12,837 nucleotides of DNA, taken from Clostridiaceae bacterium UBA6110. GTDB lineage: Bacteria; Bacillota; Clostridia; Clostridiales; Clostridiaceae. The notes below the pieces were generated by a model. That model searched no databases. It saw only the letters and a program-made list of their open reading frames with translations, and had not been told where the DNA came from. The stretch spans positions 1 through 12,837 of the forward strand of contig DIWI01000028.1 of NCBI GenBank assembly GCA_002428415.1, in the 5' to 3' direction. Both the position numbers and the translations under genes were made by a program. This document shows positions 1 through 7,830 of the stretch, one piece after another (within the stretch, counting starts at the first letter, position 1; every line of letters begins with the position of its first letter).

Positions 1-1253
1 TTTACAGCCGACCATGAAAGGAGTGAGTTCTGCCATGTATCCCATACTGAACCCCACTCTGTGAAGAGAGGTCTTGCAGGTGCATCAGCGTAGGATGCCA
101 GAACGTTCTCTATAACGAGCTTGTCTGTTGCGGAGAGGTCTGAAGCTGAATAAGTAGCTGCAGGAACGTTCTCCATTATCTTTCCGGTAGCCTTGAAGAA
201 GTCAACTGCATACTTAGGGTTCATGAGCTCAGCTATGAAAGCTTCTGCAAGAGCCATCTGGTCTGCGTTTCCATCGTTCCTGGCGTTGATTGCGAGTCCC
301 CATCCGCCTTTCCAGTGGGTGAGCGGCTTGCCGTTGAGTGTTACTGTTCCTATTGGAGCTATCTTAAGGTCAGCTCCTGCTGCTGCGAGTCCTGAAAGCT
401 TGCTTGTATCCCATGGGCCTTCAATCCTTGCTATTGCCTTTCCGCCTGTGGTGAACTCAGTGTCCATATGACCCCAAGCTGCATCCTTGTCCCACATTAC
501 GGAAGCTCCGCCTTCTGTATAAGTCTTCCAGTAGTTGAATATTTCAGTTATGACAGCCTGCTTGTCGGCTCCCAGGTCTTTCCATTCCTTTGTCATATCT
601 GAGAATAGCTTTCCTGAAGCATCCTTTCCAAGGAGCTCGATGTCTGCTGAGTTAAGAAGAGCTACTCCGTACCATGCATTGAATGCAGGTATGAGGACTT
701 CTCCGACCTTCGCCTTCGAAATCTCTATGGTCTTAGTATCAACTGTTGCCGCACCTGCATTCTTGGTATTGATGAATGCTATGAGCGTCTCTATGTTCAT
801 CGGGAATGCAAGATAATCTTCGCCAATCTTGAAGTTTCCACCAAGTCCCTTGTCATAGTCAGCGAAGCCGCCGACCTTGGCTGCCAGAGCCTTCGCATCG
901 ATAGGTGCAAGAGCCTCGTTCTTTGCAAGTCCGTAGATCCTGTCCGCAGGGATTGCAAATACGTCAGCTACATCCTTGTTTGTGACATCTGTCTTGTCAA
1001 TCGCATCGAGATGTTCAAAGGATGGCTTCACAATAAGGTTTACGACCGCATCAGGATTGTCTGCCTTGAACCTGGCAATCGCGGCTTCATAGTAGGACTT
1101 CCATCCTTCCTCCGCCTGTACTGAAATCGTGCCCTTAAGACCCTTCTCAGGGGTAGTAGGCGCTGCTGTTGGTGTTGTAGGTGTCTTCTGTCCGCAGGCT
1201 GCAACTGAAAGAGCGAGCATAGAAGCAACAACCAGACTTACAATTTTCTTCAT
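1..1253 (-). CDS. malE: MalE-like maltodextrin ABC transporter substrate-binding lipoprotein (3' end outside window)
   Basis: This is the extracellular binding protein of an ABC importer, predicted to capture maltose/maltodextrins and deliver them to membrane permeases. The frame is open from an ATG at 1253 to the window edge (417 codons seen), so probably only the last few dozen residues are missing. The N-terminus has MKK, a hydrophobic stretch and a lipobox (SVAAC, Cys20), followed by a Thr/Pro/Ala-rich linker, as in Gram-positive lipoproteins. Later segments resemble the MalE family: the FPMNIETL stretch, an IARIEGPWDTSKL stretch, a HWKGGWGLAIN stretch and a C-terminal EWGSVWDTWQNSLL region. 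An AGGAGG ribosome binding site lies 7 nt upstream (1261-1266). It heads its own transcription unit downstream of glgP; permease genes are expected to the left but are not visible. Sugar specificity is inferred from these resemblances and from the adjoining GH31-malQ-glgP genes. Confidence 0.88.
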   Translation of the reverse strand, partial: MKKIVSLVVASMLALSVAACGQKTPTTPTAAPTTPEKGLKGTISVQAEEGWKSYYEAAIARFKADNPDAVVNLIVKPSFEHLDAIDKTDVTNKDVADVFAIPADRIYGLAKNEALAPIDAKALAAKVGGFADYDKGLGGNFKIGEDYLAFPMNIETLIAFINTKNAGAATVDTKTIEISKAKVGEVLIPAFNAWYGVALLNSADIELLGKDASGKLFSDMTKEWKDLGADKQAVITEIFNYWKTYTEGGASVMWDKDAAWGHMDTEFTTGGKAIARIEGPWDTSKLSGLAAAGADLKIAPIGTVTLNGKPLTHWKGGWGLAINARNDGNADQMALAEAFIAELMNPKYAVDFFKATGKIMENVPAATYSASDLSATDKLVIENVLASYADAPARPLFTEWGSVWDTWQNSLLSWSAV

Positions 1254-1341
1254 TTTCCATCCTCCTAGAATGATTCTGCACTAAGGCAGTATTTTGATTT
1301 TGAAACTGGCATTTTCGAATACGTTTACCGGATGTCCCTTA

Positions 1342-1386
1342 TGCAACGCGTGCAATAATCTCTTCAGATTCGTGCACGCGTTTGCA
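1342..1386. promoter_or_regulatory. Paired operator-like dyads forming a 45-bp imperfect palindrome in the malE leader
   Basis: Two related sequences face each other: one at 1342-1354 (TGCAACGCGTGCA) and one at 1373-1386 (TGCACGCGTTTGCA). They are reverse complements apart from one extra base. The right-hand copy, extended to 1372-1387, is itself a dyad with arms GTGCA and TGCAC and a CG step at its centre, as in LacI/GalR-family operators. Between the copies lie AATCT (1357-1361) and AGATT (1366-1370), which also pair. The transcript could therefore fold into a long hairpin with a GAAG tetraloop on the minus strand. The block lies about 26 to 70 nt downstream of the predicted malE transcription start. 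It could act as DNA operators, as an RNA structure, or both. The nearly identical dyad at the GH31 promoter (7570-7585) favours an operator role for the right-hand copy. Confidence 0.6.
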
Positions 1387-1397
1387 CAATTTCGATA

Positions 1398-1412
1398 ATG
1401 AAAACGCTTTAC
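1398..1412. promoter_or_regulatory. cre-like site at the malE transcription start
   Basis: The sequence ATGAAAACGCTTTAC resembles the catabolite-responsive element bound by CcpA (consensus WTGNAANCGNWNNCW), with mismatches only in the last two positions. It overlaps the predicted start point of the malE promoter, a position where CcpA binding normally represses. This would give glucose repression of maltodextrin uptake. The assignment rests on consensus match and position only. Confidence 0.5.
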
Positions 1413-1418
1413 TTCTAA

Positions 1419-1447
1419 AGTATACCGTAATGAAACCGTATAATCAA
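1419..1447 (-). promoter_or_regulatory. Sigma-A promoter of the malE unit
   Basis: Read on the minus strand there is a -35 box TTGATT (1442-1447), a 17-bp spacer and a -10 box TATACT (1419-1424). Transcription would start near 1412, leaving a leader of about 160 nt before the malE ATG. The DNA immediately upstream of the -35 box is A/T-rich and could act as an UP element. An operator-like dyad and a cre-like site lie at and just after the start point. Confidence 0.75.
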
Positions 1448-1486
1448 GGTTTTTTGCATAAATTAAGCATTTTTGCCAAAATAATC

Positions 1487-1504
1487 AATGCAAGCCCTTG
1501 CATT
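1487..1504. repeat. Perfect 18-bp palindrome downstream of glgP (weak terminator or upstream operator)
   Basis: AATGCAAG and CTTGCATT are exact inverted repeats separated by two bases. The element lies about 40 bp after the glgP stop and about 40 bp upstream of the malE -35 box. As RNA on the minus strand it would form a short hairpin, but it is followed by a mixed GATTATTTTGG stretch, not a clean U-run, so it would be a poor intrinsic terminator. Its TGCAA and TTGCA arms match those of the dyads at 1372-1387 and 7570-7585, so it may be a third, upstream binding site for the same regulator. It lacks the central CG of those sites. Confidence 0.4.
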
Positions 1505-1544
1505 AACAAAGTGATACGTAAATAGGAAAACTTCTGCAATTAAA

Positions 1545-3908
1545 TCAATTTTCAAGGTCCCAGATCTCATCTGCGTATTCCATTATGGTCCTGTCAGACG
1601 AGAACTTTCCGGCTCCTGATATGTTCATGAGGCACTTCCTTGCATAGCCAATCCTGTCTTCATATGCCTTACCCACTGCTTCCTGCGCTTCCCTGTAGGA
1701 GGCGAAGTCAGCAAGTATGAAATAGTTGTCAGGCCTGTGCCAGCTTGCACCTTTAAGCAGCGAATCATGAAGCTCCCTGAATGCTCCAGTACCTCCGTCG
1801 TCGAAGGTTCCGTCTACAAGTGAATCGACAACCCTCTTCAGTCCCGGTACCTCAGCATATGGCACATGGGGGTCATAGGTTTCCTTCATGTCTTCAATCT
1901 CATCGACCGTGAGACCGAATATGAAGCTGTTCTCCATCCCTGCCTCCTCCGCTATCTCTATGTTTGCACCGTCCAGTGTACCTATTGTTGGCGCGCCGTT
2001 AAGCATGAACTTCATGTTTCCTGTTCCGGATGCTTCCTTTCCGGCTGTCGAGATCTGCTCTGAGATATCCGCAGCCGGAAAAAGCTTTTCCGCATAGGAT
2101 ACCCTGTAGTTGGTCACAAAGACAACCTTCAGCTTATCCTTAGTTTCAGGGTCGCCGTTGACAAGCTTCGCGATCTCATTGATGTACTTGATTATGCCTT
2201 TGGCCCTCTTGTAGCCAGGCGCTGCCTTGGCTCCGAATATGAAGGTCCTTGGCATTATGCCTTCTGCATTGCCTTCCTTTATCCTGTAGTACAGGTCAAG
2301 TATATGGAACGCGTTCAGGAGCTGCCTCTTGTATTCATGGAGCCTCTTGATCTGAATGTCGAATATCGAGTCCGGGTCAATATCTACTCCCTCGACTTTC
2401 CTTATATGGTCAGCAAGCTGAACCTTCTTCATCCTCTTTATTCCATTCAGCCTCTCAAGGACATTCGCATCACCTGCAAAAACCCTTAATCCCTTCAGGA
2501 GGTCAAGGTCAGTTATCCATCCGTCCGTACCAAGGAGCTCAGTCACAAGACCTGACAGCTCCGGATTAGACATCTTCAGCCATCTTCTCTGTGTTATGCC
2601 GTTGGTCTTGTTGTTGAACCTTTCCGGGTATATGTCGTACCAATGCTTTAGCTCAGTCTCCTTCAGAAGCTCGGTGTGAAGCTCGGCAACTCCGTTGGTT
2701 GAATGTGTCCCGTAGATCGAAAGCCAGGCCATCTTTACGCTTCCACCCGAGAGGATCCTGTATTCAGCCTGTGCCTTGCCCCTTATGCCTTTGGACCTCA
2801 GGTCTGACTGCAAATGTCTGTCTATTTTCCTTATGATTCCGTATATCCCCGGCAGGAGCTTCCTGTAAAGCCTGACCGGCCACTGCTCCAGTGCTTCGGC
2901 TAGAATGGTATGGTTTGTGTATGCAAGTGTCCTCCTTGTGATGTCGAAAGCTTCGTCCCAATCCATTCCATGTACCTCAGTGAGTAGCCTCATGAGCTCC
3001 GGCACGGCAACAGCAGGATGGGTATCGTTCAGCTGAATCGCGTGATATTTTGGAAATTCCCTGAGGTCAAGCCCCTTTGCCACATGCTTCGAAACCAGGT
3101 CCTGAAGCGAAGCTGAAACGAAGAAGTACTGCTGCCTGAGCCTCAAAAGCTTTCCCTTGTCTGTACAGTCGTTGGGATAAAGCACCTTGGTAATTGTCTC
3201 TGCATTGTTCTTTTCCCTGACCGAACCCTCGTAGTCCTCGTCATTGAATTCCCTGAAGCCGAAGGGTCTTATTGCCTCCGCCTTCCAAAGCCTTAATGTG
3301 TTGACTGTCTTTCCGCCGTAGCCGATGACCGGTGTGTCATATGGGACTGCCAGCACATGGCCGTCGAAAAAGGATACCTGTACCGCTTCATCCAGCCTTC
3401 TTACAGACCATGGGTCCCCGTACTCCAGCCAGTTGTCGCCTTCTTCAACCTGTGCACCGTCTATTATAGACTGCTTGAAGATGCCATATTCATACCTGAT
3501 GCCATAGCCGTTCAGAGGGTATCCGAGGCTTGCGCCAGAGTCCAGGAAACAGGCTGCAAGCCTTCCCAGTCCGCCATTTCCAAGCCCTGCGTCCTCTTCG
3601 GCCTCCTCTATGTCATTGATGTCAAGTCCCATCCCGCCAAGCATCTCCCTGGCTTCATCATTGATCCCCAGGTTCATCAGGTTGTTTCCGAGAGCCCTTC
3701 CCATAAGGAACTCCGCTGAAAAGTAGCAGGCCTTCTTCTTCCCTTCCTGCTCTTCTCTGGTGGCTGTCCACAAAGGTACCACCTCTTCCATGATTGCCTT
3801 TGAAAAGGCAATATGGCTTTCCCTGGCATTCAGTTCCTCCAGTGTCCTTCCGAAGGACACTGCTGCATGGGCATTCATTCTCTCTTGAAGTCTTTTTTTG
3901 TCAAACAT
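1545..3908 (-). CDS. glgP: Glycogen/maltodextrin phosphorylase (GT35)
   Basis: This enzyme phosphorolyses alpha-1,4-glucan chains to release glucose-1-phosphate and needs pyridoxal phosphate. At 787 residues it has normal family length. Recognisable blocks in order are SAEFLMGRALGNN, DAGLGNGGLGRLAACFLDSG, EYGIFKQ, QLNDTHPA, NHTILAEALE, NKTNGITQRRWL, FDIQIKRLHEYKRQLLN and GAKAAPGYKRAKGII. The family signature EASGTGNMKFMLNGA includes the PLP-binding lysine at about K633. The ATG at 3908 begins 2 nt after the malQ stop, and its ribosome binding site (GGGAGA, 3914-3919) lies inside the end of malQ, so the two are translationally close. It is the last gene of the GH31-malQ-glgP operon. With no glycogen-synthesis genes in view and maltodextrin genes on both sides, the likely substrate is imported maltodextrin (a MalP-type role), though glycogen cannot be excluded. 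Confidence 0.96.
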   Translation of the reverse strand: MFDKKRLQERMNAHAAVSFGRTLEELNARESHIAFSKAIMEEVVPLWTATREEQEGKKKACYFSAEFLMGRALGNNLMNLGINDEAREMLGGMGLDINDIEEAEEDAGLGNGGLGRLAACFLDSGASLGYPLNGYGIRYEYGIFKQSIIDGAQVEEGDNWLEYGDPWSVRRLDEAVQVSFFDGHVLAVPYDTPVIGYGGKTVNTLRLWKAEAIRPFGFREFNDEDYEGSVREKNNAETITKVLYPNDCTDKGKLLRLRQQYFFVSASLQDLVSKHVAKGLDLREFPKYHAIQLNDTHPAVAVPELMRLLTEVHGMDWDEAFDITRRTLAYTNHTILAEALEQWPVRLYRKLLPGIYGIIRKIDRHLQSDLRSKGIRGKAQAEYRILSGGSVKMAWLSIYGTHSTNGVAELHTELLKETELKHWYDIYPERFNNKTNGITQRRWLKMSNPELSGLVTELLGTDGWITDLDLLKGLRVFAGDANVLERLNGIKRMKKVQLADHIRKVEGVDIDPDSIFDIQIKRLHEYKRQLLNAFHILDLYYRIKEGNAEGIMPRTFIFGAKAAPGYKRAKGIIKYINEIAKLVNGDPETKDKLKVVFVTNYRVSYAEKLFPAADISEQISTAGKEASGTGNMKFMLNGAPTIGTLDGANIEIAEEAGMENSFIFGLTVDEIEDMKETYDPHVPYAEVPGLKRVVDSLVDGTFDDGGTGAFRELHDSLLKGASWHRPDNYFILADFASYREAQEAVGKAYEDRIGYARKCLMNISGAGKFSSDRTIMEYADEIWDLEN

Positions 3909-3910
3909 CT

Positions 3911-5389
3911 CTATCTCCCGTATCTTTTAGTCAGCTCCCTGATTCTTTTTGCAAGGCAGCTGTTCATTTCGTCCTTGTTTACTCTCCAGGTCCAGTTTCC
4001 TCCGATTGTCGAAGGCTTGTTCATCCTGGCTTCTCTTCCGAGGCAAAGGAAATCCTGCATGGGCGCAATGGCGAGGTTCGCCACGCTTGACCAGGCTCCC
4101 CGTATGAATCCCCATACAAGTCCTTCGTCATAGTTCAGCTTCAGGTATCTTACCGCCTGGCTGAAATCTTCCCTGTTCACAGTATCCATCCATTCCTGTG
4201 TAGTCTCGTTGTCATGGGTTCCCGTATACACAACGCAGTTCTTGTCGTAGGTATGCGGCAGGTAGTCGTTGGACTCACGTGAATCAAAAGCGAACTGCAG
4301 CACCTTCATACCCGGGAATCCAGTATCCCTTATGAGCTGGAATACCTCCTCCGTAAGGAATCCAAGATCCTCGGCGATGATGTCCATTTCTCCGAGCTCT
4401 TCCTTTATCTTCCTGAAAAGCTTCATCCCCGGTCCCTTGGTCCACTCGCCCTTTACCGCATCCAGGCTTCCATACTTGATTTCCCAGTATGCTTCAAAGC
4501 CCCTGAAATGGTCTATCCTCACTGAATCATACAGGTCAAGGCTTGCCTTTATCCTGTCTATCCAGAAGCTGTAGCCGTCCTTTTCCATGGCATCCCAGTC
4601 ATAGATCGGGTTCCCCCATAGCTGTCCGGTAGCAGAAAATGCATCCGGCGGGCATCCGGCGACAGTCTTTGGATTCAGCTTCCTGTCCAGGTTAAAGAAC
4701 TTGGGATTCGCCCACAGGTCGGAGCTGTCTTCAGCCACGTAAATGGGTATGTCGCCGATTATCCTTACTCCATGGTTGTTTGCATAAGCCTTCAAAGCCT
4801 TCCACTGCCTGAAGAAGAAATACTGCAGGAATACATGGAAGTAAATCTCTTCAGAATTTGCCTTCTCAAACTCCGCCACCTTCTTCGATGTATAGTCCCT
4901 AAGCTCCTCATCCCAGCCAAACCATGACTTGCCGCCATTCACTGTCTTTATGGACATGAACAGGGCGTAGTCCCTGAGCCACTTTCCATGCTCTGCAAGA
5001 AATCCCTCAAGATCATCCTTCAGTATCCCCGCCGAATTATCATATGCCTTCCTCAGCAGGCGGTTCTTCCCTTCATGGAGCTTTCCGTAGTCAACAGACA
5101 GAGGATCGCTTCCAAGGTCTTCCTTTTCAATATCCTTTTCTGTCAGATATCCCTTCGTAAGGAACTCGTCAAGGTCAATGAAATAAGGATTGCCTGCAAA
5201 TGCTGAAAAGTTCTGGTATGGAGAGTCTCCGTAGCCGGTGACTCCCAGCGGCAGTATCTGCCAGCTTCCCTGGCCGCTCTCAACAAGAAAATCTATGAAC
5301 CTGTAAGCTTCTCTTCCGAAATCCCCGATACCGTATCTTCCGGGCAGGCTGGATATGTGCATCAGTATCCCGCTTGATCTCTTTTGCAT
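3911..5389 (-). CDS. malQ: 4-alpha-glucanotransferase (amylomaltase, GH77)
   Basis: This cytoplasmic enzyme transfers glucan segments between maltodextrins, making longer chains that suit the phosphorylase and releasing glucose. The 492-residue length is typical of bacterial amylomaltases. The N-terminal SSGILMHISSLPGRYGIGDFG block is characteristic of the family. The catalytic residues are in place: the nucleophile in SVRIDHFRGFEAYWEI (about D293), the acid/base in IIAEDLG (about E340), and the third carboxylate in YTGTHDNET (about D393). An AGGAAG ribosome binding site precedes the ATG, and the gene starts 15 nt after the GH31 stop. It ends 2 nt before glgP starts, consistent with one polycistronic mRNA. 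No defects are seen. Confidence 0.96.
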   Translation of the reverse strand: MQKRSSGILMHISSLPGRYGIGDFGREAYRFIDFLVESGQGSWQILPLGVTGYGDSPYQNFSAFAGNPYFIDLDEFLTKGYLTEKDIEKEDLGSDPLSVDYGKLHEGKNRLLRKAYDNSAGILKDDLEGFLAEHGKWLRDYALFMSIKTVNGGKSWFGWDEELRDYTSKKVAEFEKANSEEIYFHVFLQYFFFRQWKALKAYANNHGVRIIGDIPIYVAEDSSDLWANPKFFNLDRKLNPKTVAGCPPDAFSATGQLWGNPIYDWDAMEKDGYSFWIDRIKASLDLYDSVRIDHFRGFEAYWEIKYGSLDAVKGEWTKGPGMKLFRKIKEELGEMDIIAEDLGFLTEEVFQLIRDTGFPGMKVLQFAFDSRESNDYLPHTYDKNCVVYTGTHDNETTQEWMDTVNREDFSQAVRYLKLNYDEGLVWGFIRGAWSSVANLAIAPMQDFLCLGREARMNKPSTIGGNWTWRVNKDEMNSCLAKRIRELTKRYGR

Positions 5390-5404
5390 GGTACACTTCC
5401 TTTC

Positions 5405-7549
5405 CTATATTGTTATTGTCTTTCTTATCCGGGCTCCGTCAGTTCCAAGTACGTCAATTATTATTTCCTTTATCTTCGGATTATCGCTGATTGCTTCTGC
5501 TGAAAAGTCTGGTCCGTCACGCCTGACCTTTATTGTTGTGCAGAACGATTCTCCTGTCTCGTATCCGTAGCTCTCCCCGTCATCATCATACAGTTCATAC
5601 AGAGCTTCCTTCTCAACGTAAGCAATCGCATTTAGCGTGCCTATATCAAGACTTTTGACGTTCATTGAAGGTGAGCAGTATGGCAGTATGGAATCCTTTC
5701 TCAGGTAGAACTTAAGGCATTCATACCCATATTCAAGCCGCCTGAGACCTGCAGCTGCCGTATTGAGACCAACCTCCCCATCCCTGAAGGTCACCTCTGC
5801 CATGTCTTCAGGCAAATAGACCGTACGTCCTGTGGCATTTGGCTTTGTGACAGGTGTGAGCATAAGCTCCTTTCCAAGCAGAAGCTGGTCTTCGGTGTCT
5901 TTTGACGCTTCATCCCTGAATACGAAGGACAGTGGCCTGAACATCATGGTTCCCTTCATCACAGACTTCATCATCTCTGAATAGAGGTATGGAATCAGGG
6001 CATATCTGGCCTTTATGGCTTCACGGTTCCACTCTGTTGCATCGTCGCCGAATATGTAAGGCTCCTGGAAATCATTGCCTATGGCCGAGTGGTTGCGATA
6101 GAGCGGTGTGAACGCCGAGAACTGCAGCCATCTTGTCAGAAGCTCCCAGTTGGTGCTGTTTCCGAAGCCGCCGGTGTCGGCTCCCACGTAGTAGAAGCCT
6201 GCCATGTTAATGCTTGGCATCATCCTGACGTTAAGCTCAAGATGGCTCCACCATGAGGAATTGTCTCCTGTCCATATCCCGGAGTGCCTGTGCATTCCTG
6301 TTGATGATGCCCTGGAAATAAGCACATGCCTTTTTCCAAGGATATTCCTGAGACCTTCTCCAGCAGCCACCGTCATGTTCTGTCCGTATAGGTTGTGGAC
6401 CTTCTCGTTCACGACTAGCTTTCCATCAACCTCATGGTAGAAGGTCCTGTAGTACCTCTCCCTGTTTCCCATATCCTTGAAAAGGTCCTTAAGCTCGAAG
6501 TACTTCAAAACGCCAAGGTTTGCGCCCTTTGAAGCTATCGCCGCATCCACGGCCTTCTCCAGCTCCTCCTCATCATAGAATATTGCCGGCTCGTTCATGT
6601 CATTCCAGAAGCCTTCGATTCCGAGGTCTGTAAGGACCTTATACTTCTCTCCCCACCATCTTCTGGTTTCAGGTTTCAGAAAGTCTGGAAGGTGAACCTT
6701 CCCGGGCCACACTGCAGCAACATAGGGCTTTCCGGCTTCAGTCTTCACGAAGTGGTCATTAAGTATTCCTTCCTCATAGATGTCGTAGCCCTTCTCGATC
6801 TTTACACCGGCATCAATGATCGGAATGATGTATACGCCATCCTCTTTAAACTCCCTTACCAGCTCTTCCATATCCGGGAATCTTTCGTCAGACACCGAGA
6901 AGTCCTTGAAATCCTCCATGTAGTCAAGGTCAAGGTAGATTCCCTCAAGCGGTATGCCAAGTTCGTCAAAGCTTTTCTTTACACGCCTTACATCCCTGGA
7001 GGTCTCATAGCCCCACCTGCTCTGGAAATATCCAAGCCCCCACTTCGGAGGCACGTAGCTCCTTCCTATTATGGAGTGGAAGCGCTGTACAACCTCGTCC
7101 TCATCCCTTCCATCAATCTCATAGACTGCGAAATCCTCTCCCGCAACATCGATTATCAGAGCATCCTTGTCCGAGCATCCAATGTCATAGCCAATCAGCC
7201 CCGGAAAGTCGATGAAGAATCCTTTTGAACCATTGCCTGAGATCATCAGGAAATTATGGGCTGCATAAAGCCTTTTCTTCTCTTCAGAATGCACCGGTTC
7301 ATCCGTGCAATAGCTCTCGTATTTCCTGCCTCTCTTGTTTATGCCTCCAAGATTTGCGCCAAGGCCATAGACGATGTCCTTTTTCCCAAGCGTAAGTGTT
7401 ATCCTTGAAGTATCCGGTCCAAGCAGTTCAACATGGCTGAAATCATACGCCTCTATCTCGTTTCCCCGTCCGCAAACAACTGCACCAGTGTCCATTGGCT
7501 CACCGTAGACAAGTACCTTAATTCCTTCTGCGATATCAAATGCTCTCAA
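5405..7549 (-). CDS. GH31 alpha-glucosidase
   Basis: This is a family 31 glycoside hydrolase, predicted to remove terminal glucose from maltodextrins in the cytoplasm; no signal peptide is seen. The GFWNDMNEPAIF signature holds the nucleophile (about D317 from this start), and HSGIWTGDNSSWW holds the acid/base (about D429). The block KWGLGYFQSRWGYETSRDV and the YLDLDYME stretch begin the (beta/alpha)8 barrel; beta-sandwich domains flank it. The frame stays open to a TTG at 7597, but that codon overlaps the -10 box of the operon promoter and has no ribosome binding site. I therefore place the start at the TTG at 7549 (714 residues), which has CAGGAG at 7559-7564, 9 nt upstream. An ATG at 7492 is less likely. 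It is the first gene of the operon with malQ and glgP. Family assignment is firm; alpha-glucosidase rather than alpha-xylosidase activity is inferred from the neighbours. Confidence 0.9.
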   Translation of the reverse strand: MRAFDIAEGIKVLVYGEPMDTGAVVCGRGNEIEAYDFSHVELLGPDTSRITLTLGKKDIVYGLGANLGGINKRGRKYESYCTDEPVHSEEKKRLYAAHNFLMISGNGSKGFFIDFPGLIGYDIGCSDKDALIIDVAGEDFAVYEIDGRDEDEVVQRFHSIIGRSYVPPKWGLGYFQSRWGYETSRDVRRVKKSFDELGIPLEGIYLDLDYMEDFKDFSVSDERFPDMEELVREFKEDGVYIIPIIDAGVKIEKGYDIYEEGILNDHFVKTEAGKPYVAAVWPGKVHLPDFLKPETRRWWGEKYKVLTDLGIEGFWNDMNEPAIFYDEEELEKAVDAAIASKGANLGVLKYFELKDLFKDMGNRERYYRTFYHEVDGKLVVNEKVHNLYGQNMTVAAGEGLRNILGKRHVLISRASSTGMHRHSGIWTGDNSSWWSHLELNVRMMPSINMAGFYYVGADTGGFGNSTNWELLTRWLQFSAFTPLYRNHSAIGNDFQEPYIFGDDATEWNREAIKARYALIPYLYSEMMKSVMKGTMMFRPLSFVFRDEASKDTEDQLLLGKELMLTPVTKPNATGRTVYLPEDMAEVTFRDGEVGLNTAAAGLRRLEYGYECLKFYLRKDSILPYCSPSMNVKSLDIGTLNAIAYVEKEALYELYDDDGESYGYETGESFCTTIKVRRDGPDFSAEAISDNPKIKEIIIDVLGTDGARIRKTITI

Positions 7550-7569
7550 TATATCACGCTCCTGAAGTT

Positions 7570-7585
7570 GTGCAAGCGATTGCAC
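7570..7585. promoter_or_regulatory. Operator (LacI/GalR-family dyad, also a cre core) at the GH31 operon start
   Basis: GTGCAAGCGATTGCAC is a 16-bp dyad with six-base arms GTGCAA and TTGCAC and a central CG. It begins about 3 nt downstream of the predicted transcription start, where a bound protein would block initiation or early elongation. The inner 14 bases fit the cre core TGNAANCGNWNNCA exactly, so CcpA is a candidate. The longer GTGCA...TGCAC arms shared with the malE site (1372-1387) also fit a dedicated maltose regulator of the LacI family. Sequence alone does not separate these. Confidence 0.65.
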
Positions 7586-7595
7586 TGATAATTCC

Positions 7596-7623
7596 AATAT
7601 AGCATAAAAAAGTATTTTGTAAA
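7596..7623 (-). promoter_or_regulatory. Sigma-A promoter of the GH31-malQ-glgP operon
   Basis: On the minus strand the -35 box TTTACA (7618-7623) is followed by a 16-bp spacer and the -10 box TATATT (7596-7601). Transcription would begin near 7588-7590, giving a leader of about 40 nt to the TTG start at 7549. This position excludes the upstream TTG at 7597 as the start codon of the GH31 gene. Confidence 0.65.
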
Positions 7624-7771
7624 GGTTTTTTCTTCAGGCGTATCCTGTGACAGTCTATTCGGGGTTCAACTTCTGATAGCTCAAATGATATCAGCATATG
7701 TCGGTATAGTTTGTAAGAAATGAATACAGAATATCTCATCCAGATACATGAAGGTGATTGTTGGCCAAAGG
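7624..7771. other. Intergenic spacer between the polyamine terminator and the GH31 promoter
   Basis: No gene, RNA or convincing site is seen in this spacer. The only structure noted is a loose inverted repeat, CTGATA...TATCAG, around 7672-7693, with no obvious role. Confidence 0.4.
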
Positions 7772-7809
7772 AAAATGCCGTCCAGAGATCCTTCCCCGGA
7801 CGGCATTTT
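7772..7809 (-). terminator. Intrinsic terminator of the pot operon
   Basis: Twelve-base perfect arms (AAAATGCCGTCC at 7772-7783 and GGACGGCATTTT at 7798-7809) enclose a 14-nt loop. They lie about 20 nt after the potD stop. On the minus strand the stem ends in TTTT, and the plus strand also ends in a T-run, so the element could work both ways. It separates the polyamine operon from the GH31 operon. Confidence 0.85.
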
Positions 7810-7830
7810 TAATGTAAAGCATAATAATGT

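Noticed and set aside
193..816. Two plus-strand open frames of about 92 codons
   Set aside because: Both are antisense to the malE coding region, which reads without a stop through the whole stretch.
1258..1260. Additional ATG just upstream of malE
   Set aside because: It is in another frame and lies between the AGGAGG and the malE ATG; the ATG at 1253 gives the lipoprotein signal and correct frame.
6692..7228. 178-codon open frame on the plus strand
   Set aside because: It lies wholly inside the GH31 gene on the opposite strand, has no family resemblance or suitable upstream signals, and is explained by the codon bias of the real gene.
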